Positions 56,501 to 64,000 of a stretch of DNA of 64,000 nucleotides are shown piece by piece. A program made the position numbers and the translations under genes. Origin of the DNA: Helicoverpa zea (Eukaryota > Arthropoda > Insecta > Lepidoptera > Noctuidae). How positions within the stretch are numbered: position 1 is the first letter of the stretch; every line of letters begins with the position of its first letter. Location: NCBI RefSeq assembly GCF_022581195.2, contig NC_061467.1, positions 5,208,001 through 5,272,000 on the forward strand. The letters run 5' to 3'. The notes beneath the pieces are model-generated. The model did no database searches and had not been told where the DNA came from. It saw only the letters and a list, made by a program, of their open reading frames with translations.

Positions 56501-59500
56501 TTAGTTCCCCAAAGGACATGTTTTAGCTCCCCATTTCGGAGTAAGTTCTGCACTGTAGGGGTTAATTAGATGGGTGTCTTTCATTCTTCCGGGCATATAA
56601 GTAAAGAATATATCTCTGAAAAATGAGATTATCCATTATTTGTGAGCAATATTCCAAAACCACGAGAGGATTTATTAAGATTGATCGTCAGAATTCATAG
56701 AAACATCTAGAACGTTATGTTTTCGCATAAAAACTACTGAACTAATGGAGATGAAATTTGACGCAGGTACCTAAGCACTTTTGGGACTTTCCGTATTTTT
56801 AATCGGGTGTTAGAAGTATAGCTAACTCACAAGAATGGTTTGCCTGGATAATGATCATATTTCATTGTCGACCACCAAAGGCGCGTTTGTTCCACTTGTT
56901 TTATCCTGTTTCTCGTAATAAAGTCTTCTATCAAAACATCGAACTGTAGAAAAAACTTTGTGAATAATCATAAATATATATATTTTACCGACTTAGGGAA
57001 AATCCTTTGTAAGGCTTTGACCCTTTGATTGTTAGGTACTCTTTCATGCAAAAATTACTGAACAGTTGCGTTTCATACATGTCGCGCTTACATGCGTTTA
57101 CTCAGGTACTTACAAAACCGGGTGGATAATTCGATAAGTCGAATGAAACCACTCGTTTCATCATATACTTAGTGTGACTTTTAAAATATCAATCGTCCAG
57201 TAGAAATAAACTTTACCAGTTGCTGTATTAAGTGGCGATGTGACCAGTTCATATGCGCCAACTGCTTCAGAGAGAACGGTATCCTACATGCCCGGGCTCT
57301 GAAGTCCATGTGCTTCAAGTCAAGCCATCGCCGCTGTGACTGCAGTTGCAGACGTCCTAGGATCAGTGAAAAATTATGTAACAAAGAAGTTTCGTCTTGG
57401 GTGAATCGCTTGGTTTTATAAATTTTGATTTAAGCAAACAAACGTTATCTGATTATCTAGATAGATACTTATTATTAAGCCGAGTTTGTTTACTTGGATG
57501 CGCTAAGCTCATCTGCTTGTTCGATTTACTTCAGTTTTAGAAATTGCATTTATCGAGGAAGGCTTTATAAGCTACTTTTATCCGGACGTGTGATGTTGCG
57601 TATTTTCTCATGCAAGGACTGAGGACATGAGAAAATACACACAGGACTCACTGTGTTTTTTCGGTGACATTTTGCCTTTTACTCTGCTTCTGGCCCACCC
57701 CTGAAGGTTGTTCAGAAGATTTGCTTCGGGTAAGTGAGGAATAAGAAGTGGTGAATCAGAAAGATCTGCTAAAAACGCCTGAAAAAAACGTGATAAAATT
57801 ATAGTCAAGAATTTAAATGAAATATCTAATAGCAAAAACATATAAATAAAAATCATACAGAGAGCAGCTCGCTTTCCTTCAATCCAAAGGCATTTAAACA
57901 AGGCTCTGATGGTTCAGGCTGTAAAATAAAATTCAATGTTATAACAGGTCGTCAAAATATAACCACGCGATGAAGAAGGCGAATTCAATTGTATTGTCGA
58001 AAGATAACATTAATTAAATTATGCTTATCCAGGACGATTGGAGAACAGACTATGGAAGTAATGTAGGTGAGTGGGAGAACACTAGCCCAGAATGGCCATT
58101 AAAAATGCTATGGTGATGCAAGTGCAAGGCAAGGCCAAAAGTCAAGATCTTACCGTAGTTTCATTGGATTTCATTGCCTCATTGAAAGTATCCCTGATGA
58201 AGTCTTCAATGGGATCTAGTTGATAAATTTTAGCTCTATCAAACCAAAAGGGCCCGTGTCGAGTGGGTGGATAGAAATACTTTTCCTTATTTTTTGCACT
58301 AGCGTTGTAGTAATCATATAGATGGCCACATTTACACTTAGAATCCTTTAAGTAGTCCATTACGGTTGGCTCCCTAAAAATTGAGGTTGGTAAAGCTAAT
58401 TTAAAAATTAGGTAAATGTTGAAAATTAGAAACATGGGATCACGTCTACTTTCTTTTAAATACGAAAAAGAGTTTTTGGAAAGGAAGAAAAGACAGGTAA
58501 CTTACCATTTAGTAATACAGTCACATGTGCTATCGCATTTTTCCTCATCTTCATTCGGGTATTTCCAAAAGCCGTCTATGTGAGTAACGGCCTCGTTGTT
58601 GGATATAGTGATGCCTTCGTTAATAGCTACGTATCCCGTTGGCAGTAAGGAAACATCTAAACGTAAAATTAAAAAGTATAATTATATATATTTCTCTCTC
58701 TTTCCTGCTATGTATCCCATATGGTGGTGGGGTTTTCACAGCTTTCTTATTTTTTCTTCTCCACTTCGCCTATTTGTGAGATTACTCTCGGACCCCCAGC
58801 AGTCCTTTTATTATTCTTTATTGCACACATAAATACATTTGACACACTGAATACAGAGAGATAATGTACAATGAAAGGAGTTGGTAAAGAGGGAGTGGTT
58901 GATGAGATACAAAACTACAGGAATCATTTCATCAAGGATAAGGAGAAGCATTTAGAGATGAATACCATCATCTCCTACCGCTTTTGAGGAAATGGATAGG
59001 ATTGCACGTTTAATATCTCCCTCCGTAGCTGGATGGAATGAAAACGCAGTACAATTTGGCCGAGGAACATTGGAGAGATAATGTAGAGTAGAAGATTTTA
59101 CGTCATCATCCAGCATTACTGGTGATATCGAAAAATGAGCATTAATTGTGTTAGGATCCATATCGGAGGTGCTGTCATTGACAGTCTTGCCAATACCGAA
59201 GGACTTAAGAAATTGCCATACTTGCGCGTTTTTAAGGTTTTTAATAGAGTTATGAATGTGGCGTCTCTTAGCATCTCTGCACAGACGACTGCATCGATTC
59301 CGTAGCATCTTGTATGAGGTCCAGTTCTCCTCACTGGGATCACTTCTGTATCGTCTTTTAGCCCTATCCCTTTTTGCCATCCATCTGCCTAATGCTGTCT
59401 GATAACCATGGCGCAGGCAGATGTGTAACTCTCACCTTCTTGAGAGGGGCATGCTTGTCATAAAGACATAAGCACCTGTTAAACTCAGAGACCATAGTAT

Positions 59501-62500
59501 CTACCTGTCCTTCATATCTTTCGCATAAATTATTTATATTTAAGAGGAAATATATAAAAAAAACTAAATTCCATCATTTAGTTTTTAAGTATCTAAGGGT
59601 GCATCTTGAAGGCGTAGGTCATACTTACTAGCCAGTAAATAATGTGGTCTTCCACCGGTGAAAGCGACCCCTGTGATTAGATACTGCACGTTTTTGTATG
59701 GGCTCTCGAACCGAGCACGAGCTTTTTTCTTCAGCATGCGCAGTTTGTTAACATACGCAACCATCTTAGGGTCATTGTTGCCTATAATAATTTAAATATT
59801 TAGCAAGTGTTCTGAAGATAAACTGTAGAAATGGATATGATCATACTAACGCAAAGTACTGGGTGGCTCCCAGAATTTATAATTGGTATTTCTCTCGGTT
59901 TGTTTTTCCTTCTTACTTCTCTCCATACGTTTCTCTAACTATTTATAAAATTAAAAACGTAATTAATTGAAATTAGTGCATTAGGGTGTTTTTAAAACAA
60001 ATTATATAACTTCATTACTTACGAAGGTGGTGCTCTTACATAAATTCTCGTAACTCTGTAAATAAATAATTGTAACATTTTAGCTCTTCACATTCAGCTT
60101 CACACTATTGGATAGCTAATTTCCGACAGTTGGCTCTAAAAGTTTCGGGGCAGTCAATATAAATAGCTTTTTTAAGGTTCCAAAGGTAAAACTCTTATTA
60201 AGATTTCACTGTTGGTCTGTCCGTTTGTCACCACTTCACAAGCCTGTATTCTCATGAACTGTGATAGATTGGCAGATGAAATGTTTACCATAATGATGGT
60301 CACCCAAAGAAAACCTTTATTCTATTGTATGTTTGTCAGGGATCAGGCCAAAGAAATATGGATAATAATGGTTTTCATTGGGTTTCCAGGTTTTAACCGT
60401 AAATTAAATACAACTACTTAGTAAATTAAGTATAATCATGAAGGAAGTAGAACTAGTAACTTACTTCTTCACTTCTTAGTTTGAATTTATAACCAAGGGG
60501 CTTAGGTTTCGTCTCCTTCTCCTTGGGCGACCGAGTAGCGAAAAATGGGACATGAAACTTTTGCAAGTATTCTCCATACTTGCCATCTGGTTGAGGGGGT
60601 TTTTTCTTTTCTGCAACAAAACATCGATCACGGTCAGGTCAGACAAGTACCAATGCAACTTTTCTAAGTTTGTAAGTACTTTCTAAGTATATCGTAGACA
60701 CTAATGACTGTGTTTCGGAGGGTAGTTAGAAGCCAGTAAGTCTGACACCAGTTTTACTATGGGTACTGGTACTGAGTACCAAAAAAGGCACTGGGTTGAC
60801 CGGTTAACTGGGTTGAGGAAGTCAGATAGGCAGTCGCTCCTTGTAAAATACTTAGCTGCTTCCGCTGAGACTTGGGAAAAGGCTCGGGAGATCGTGGTTT
60901 GCATCAATTGTCTCATAATAATGTAATGTAATGTCGGGACACCTTTTCTCCCACGGTCAGTTAGCCCCATGCTAATTTATTAATAAACTTGAATTTTGGG
61001 TGCTAACCTAAATATTATAATACCCAGACCACGGCCAACAAGCATGCTCATCACACAAATGTCGATCGACCGAACCGGGCATTGAACCCGGGACCTCATG
61101 GTGCGGCCGTCCGGCATGGTAACCATTGCGCTATCGAGGTCGTCAAGATCGTAATCTGAACAGTTTGAAAATATTCCGTTTCTCTAACTGAAAACTTTTC
61201 GTCGTGCACTTACTTTTCTTAGGAGCCGGTGTCGCAGATTTTTCAGTTTGTGTGATTTCATTTAGTGTCTCAATGCATTCATTAATGTCAATGAAAACCA
61301 AGCAGGACATCATTATCATGGCGTCATTGTCGTATTCTGAAAATAAACATTTTAATAGTTGAGTTTATGCCATAATTAAAAGGAAGGTAGGTAGGTGCTT
61401 ACCAACGTGTAGATATAGTAGGGTATCTACTGTACCTAAGCATAATTATAGGTACATACTTTTTCTCAATTCAGTCGGAGATATTTTATAAATTGTTGTG
61501 TAGAGTTTCCAAAAGAAAAGACCAGGATCTTCAATGCATTCCACCATCGCATCCATTAAAACTTTCTTAGGGATTTTCAGCGATATTCCGAGATCTGACA
61601 GAGCTTTGCGCATGCGTCGAGGTACATCTTCTAATAAGTCTTGGTGTATATCTTCTTTCAAATGCGACAAAACCGTTTTCTGCTGACTAGAAAGTTCGAC
61701 ATACCATCTAGGGCCAGCTTCTCTTTTAAGTCGTTTTTCCTTCCTATTAGCTGAAAGATTAAACACCTTGGTTGAAAACTCAACTTACCACTTACTGGGT
61801 GACTACTTATAATGTAGGTAGGTAGGTACAGTACGTACTAGGTTTACCCCGCGGTACCCTCTCGTTCCGGGGGAACTTCTCTCTGTACTCGAACAAAATA
61901 CGTACCTACAGAATTTCTTAGGCAGGTACTCGGGAATACAAACCAGGTTTGAATCATGAACTTTTAAAAAACCTACCGAGGTTTAAAACCTCATTTTATA
62001 ACATGGCGGAAAAAAAGAGTAGGATCAAGGTACATAAAGTTTTTTAAAATAAATCTAACCCTGGAGGTCTAAATTGCGTAGATATGAATATTATAGTTAT
62101 ATTCAAATCTAACCCTGGAGGTCTAAATTGCGTAGATATGAATATTATAGTTATATTCAAATCTAACCCTGGAGGTCTAAATTGCGTAGATATGAATATT
62201 ATAGTTATATTCAAATCTAGATTTATTTTAAAAAACTTTTTATATGAAAATCAATAGGTACATGTCACCTTCGCAGAAATGATGATACTTCAGGTCCTTG
62301 AGAAATCTCAGCCATTTTCCAACTCTTTCATTGTAAGGTTTCTTGTTGATGTTTTCTAGCATTTCTTTTTCCAATGTAACCCATATTGGATCTTTTTTCG
62401 GTCCGTAGATTGTCTTGATGTTAAAAAATATATATATAAATATTAGGCATCTTATAGCTCGTGATGCCATTGTAGAACCCAAACTGTAGATCCCGTCCCG

Positions 62501-62700
62501 GCTGGGTTGAGGAGGTCAGATAGGCAGTCGCTCCTTGTTAAACACTGTACTCAGCTGCAGCCGGTTAGACTGGAAGCCGACTCCAACATAGTTGGGAAAA
62601 ATCCTAATCACTACCACTCTGATAATTGGATAGCCTAGCCCTGATTGCTTACCTTTTTCGTAAGAATTTCTTGAACTGGTGGCATTACAAATTTACCCAT
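56501..62700 (-). CDS. Unrecognised 15-exon gene, about 650 residues, with one frame break
   Basis: Exons on the minus strand: 62700-62653, 62413-62269, 61750-61460, 61336-61214, 60611-60465, 60055-60023, 59938-59851, 59781-59629, 58656-58506, 58373-58154, 57918-57859, 57778-57652, 57356-57217, 56943-56831 and 56615-56501. All borders are GT/AG. Phases agree throughout except between exons 4 and 5, where the total is one base too long; an A7 run at the start of exon 5 (60600-60606) would fix this if it were A6. Start MGKFVMPPVQEILTKK, end TPKWGAKTCPLGN. It is basic, with a Lys-rich region (KKKARARFESPYKNVQYLIT), a Cys cluster (CDSTCDCITKW … SKCKCGHLYDYY) that might bind metal, and WWSTMKYDHYPGKPFLDIFF near the end. 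No signal peptide or membrane span. I do not recognise the family; insect DUF-type families (for example DUF4770/DUF4771) should be tested. Confidence 0.8.
58900..59530 (-). mobile_element. Jockey-like LINE ORF2 fragment
   Basis: Minus-strand translation gives FNRCLCLYDKHAPLKKVRVT, then APWLSDSIR, then after a frame change DRAKRRYRSDPSEENWTSYK and RNRCSRLCRDAKRRHIHNSI, ending in SISSKAVGDDGIHL. This is the linker between the endonuclease and reverse transcriptase domains of jockey-clade LINEs; the RT itself is missing. It sits in the intron between exons 8 and 9 of the unrecognised gene, in the same orientation. Confidence 0.85.
60655..60892 (+). repeat. SINE body, head missing (family of 901-1278)
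   Basis: Shares ACTTTCTAAGTATATC, GACTGTGTTTCGGA, GGGTTGAGGAAGTCAGATAG and GGGAAAAGGCTCGG in order with the full-length copy. The tRNA head is absent. It lies in the intron between exons 4 and 5 of the 15-exon gene. Confidence 0.8.
60934..61142 (-). mobile_element. tRNA-derived SINE, second family, copy 2
   Basis: Minus-strand head with an A box (TAGCGCAATGG) and B box (GGTTCAATGCC). Tail and middle match the copy at 14025-14270. It lies directly beside the other SINE in the same intron. Confidence 0.82.
62036..62239. repeat. 3 x 54-bp minisatellite boxed by 21-bp inverted repeats
   Basis: Three identical 54-bp units begin at 62051, 62105 and 62159 (each AAATCTAACCCTGGAGGTCT…). They are enclosed by AAAGTTTTTTAAAATAAATCT (62036-62056) and its exact reverse complement (62219-62239). 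This is the architecture of a MITE with an internal tandem array. It ends only 30 bp from exon 2 of the 15-exon gene. Confidence 0.9.
62497..62600 (+). repeat. Truncated SINE 3' end (family of 901-1278)
   Basis: Contains GGCTGGGTTGAGGAGGTCAG, CCGGTTAGACTGGAAGCCGA and AGTTGGGAAAAA in family order. It lies in intron 1 of the 15-exon gene. Confidence 0.8.
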
Positions 62701-63344
62701 CGTGAAAAACTAATAATTTACGATTGTAATCCAAAATATAGATAAATCAATTCATACTATAAAATTTTGATTACAATTTAATTATAACTTCAAAAATTTG
62801 GTACATTTTAAAATTTGGTAGCCATATTTAAAGTCAAATTTGAAGTTGTTCCTCCATAATGCAGAGCTGTAGAGCAGTCTATGAGTCTTAACATTACCTT
62901 CCTCCGTGATTACACGCCATCACACGTCGCCAGAAATTCGCACGTTCTAAAAGGAGTTTGTTGAGTAGTTAAGTGTGGAGGCTAACATTGATTAAGTAGA
63001 GATTAATTAAGCATATCGCTAATACACTAATTTAGTGCAGAATAACGCTGGCCCGGATCCAGCCCTTTAATATTTTTGTGAGTGCGTACTTGGAGATAAA
63101 TAAAAGAGATGGTCACTGTCCTAATATTGCATTGTCTCTGAGATCTACATGCGAGTGTGTGACGCGCGCTTTGCGGTTAGGTACCTACAAAGTGTTGGTG
63201 CTGCGCAATTATCGGAATCGAATATCGGAATCTGATCTGGGATAACACAGTGTATTATGTAACCGAATCCACAAAAACGCGACCGACACAGTCCTAGCAC
63301 TCTGTCCTACGCGTGAGCGAATTGAATTTCGCAATCAAAGCACT
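62701..63344. other. Upstream region of the 15-exon gene
   Basis: AT-rich next to the start codon, more mixed to the right. The promoter of the minus-strand gene should be here. No exon or repeat recognised. Confidence 0.45.
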
Positions 63345-63716
63345 GGGGTCCGATTCTCCTAAGTTAATAATGTCAAAACCGAATAGAAATTGAATCGCAA
63401 TAGCAGTTTTAACCATATCGGGCACTCTGCTACTAATATAAGACCAATCGTATTCCAACGACATTCGATTGGTTTGCGATTGGTCTGTTATTTTGGTCTA
63501 TACGGTAGTTTGCTCTACAATCATATTGCAATCGTAAATCATTTGCAGACAAAATGATTCATTAGGTATTGAATGACAGAAAAGGTTAAAAACGTTTATT
63601 TCATAGAAAAAAATAGCGGAATGCCACATACGCCTCAATCGTAATTGAGTCGGGATTGGATCTCAGTCGAATGTGAATCGTATGTTGCTTAAGTAAAATT
63701 AGGAGAATCGGGCCCC
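63345..63716 (-). mobile_element. MITE family 'GGGGCCCGATT', copy 3
   Basis: The inverted orientation of copies 1 and 2. Left end GGGGTCCGATTCTCCTAA, right end TTAGGAGAATCGGGCCCC; it contains the internal segment missing from copy 2. Its right end has been split by the LINE insertion at 63718-63908. Confidence 0.88.
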
Positions 63717-63717
63717 T

Positions 63718-63908
63718 TTTTTTTTTTTTTTTTTCCGTACGTTAAAAATCATCAAATGACCCCTCACGCTGTGGGTTAGCAGCGGTGAGGGAGTGTCAGA
63801 CTTTTACTGACTAAAAACCGTCGTGTTCCGTCATAGGCCTTTTATGTACCAGGGCCGCGGTATCTCTTTCGAACAACCTGCAGCCCCGGCACAACCCGCA
63901 GCCCCGGC
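63718..63908 (-). mobile_element. 5'-truncated LINE 3' end inserted in a MITE end
   Basis: A 14-bp target duplication, AGAATCGGGCCCCT, lies at 63704-63717 and 63909-63922. Next to the left copy is a T run (to 63734), the poly(A) tail of a minus-strand insertion. The body shares blocks with the R1-like fragment at 7079-7663 (ATCATCAAATGAC; TATCTCTTTCGAACAA). This also explains the orphan MITE end at 63909-63922. Confidence 0.85.
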
Positions 63909-63922
63909 AGAATCGGGCCCCT

Positions 63923-64000
63923 GTCTGCCGTTCAGTTTTATCTCATAACTAGCTTCTGATAGCGGTTTTACCCGCGTCCTCTGGGACCCACTCCGCGCAC
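63923..64000. other. Right edge, nothing recognised
   Basis: Seventy-eight bases of mixed composition after the duplicated target site, with no identifiable feature. Confidence 0.4.

Noticed and set aside
58952..59380. 142-codon frame as a host gene
   Set aside because: It is the endonuclease-RT linker of a jockey-like LINE, truncated at both ends, inside an intron.
1..64000. CRISPR arrays, bacterial operons or integrated viral genes
   Set aside because: No regularly spaced repeats, no Shine-Dalgarno-led gene runs, and no viral-type proteins; everything is consistent with insect nuclear DNA.

Overview
The window is nuclear DNA from an insect, almost certainly a moth or butterfly (Lepidoptera). 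It is AT-rich, its genes are split by GT-AG introns of 0.1 to 11 kb, and its proteins match insect and animal families. The repeats (tRNA-headed SINEs, R1/jockey/RTE-type LINE scraps, MITEs) are of lepidopteran style. There are no prokaryotic operons, CRISPR arrays or viral genes. All gene models were joined by hand from splice sites and reading phase.

Layout: (1) 1352-9784, +, the 3' part of a PTC7-type mitochondrial PP2C phosphatase, with 5' exons off the left edge. (2) 12427-14810, -, complete Derlin-2 (ER-associated degradation). (3) 16621-17829, -, complete intronless TRAPPC13. (4) 18479-21212, +, complete PITPNC1/RdgB-beta class phosphatidylinositol transfer protein, divergent from TRAPPC13 and containing an 8-nt microexon. 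(5) 23738-26057, -, a catalytically complete trypsin-like serine protease lacking a visible signal-peptide exon. (6) 29799-49658, +, a four-EF-hand calmodulin-like gene with huge introns and at least two alternative first exons, one with its own TATA box. (7) 51174-52514 and 53324-55175, -, two tandem complex I NDUFA6 (B14, LYR-family) genes with identical intron phases; the first is a diverged paralogue. (8) 56501-62700, -, a 15-exon gene for an unrecognised protein of about 650 residues; its reading frame is interrupted by one extra base in an A7 run.

Repeats: a 1.9-kb hAT element with 8-bp target duplications contains LINE fragments and another MITE. A three-copy MITE family has GGGGCCCGATT ends. 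A 227-bp Tc1/mariner-like MITE has 60-bp perfect terminal repeats. There are two tRNA-derived SINE families, two copies of one having perfect 17-bp target duplications. A 3 x 54-bp minisatellite is boxed by 21-bp inverted repeats. A short LINE 3' end at the right edge is inserted in the end of a MITE.

The genes are mostly unrelated housekeeping functions (ER quality control, vesicle tethering, lipid transfer, mitochondrial phosphatase and complex I) and do not form one pathway. The points most worth following are the NDUFA6 paralogue pair, the EF-hand gene's alternative promoters, the unrecognised 15-exon gene, the 8-nt microexon and the odd Derlin-2 tail.
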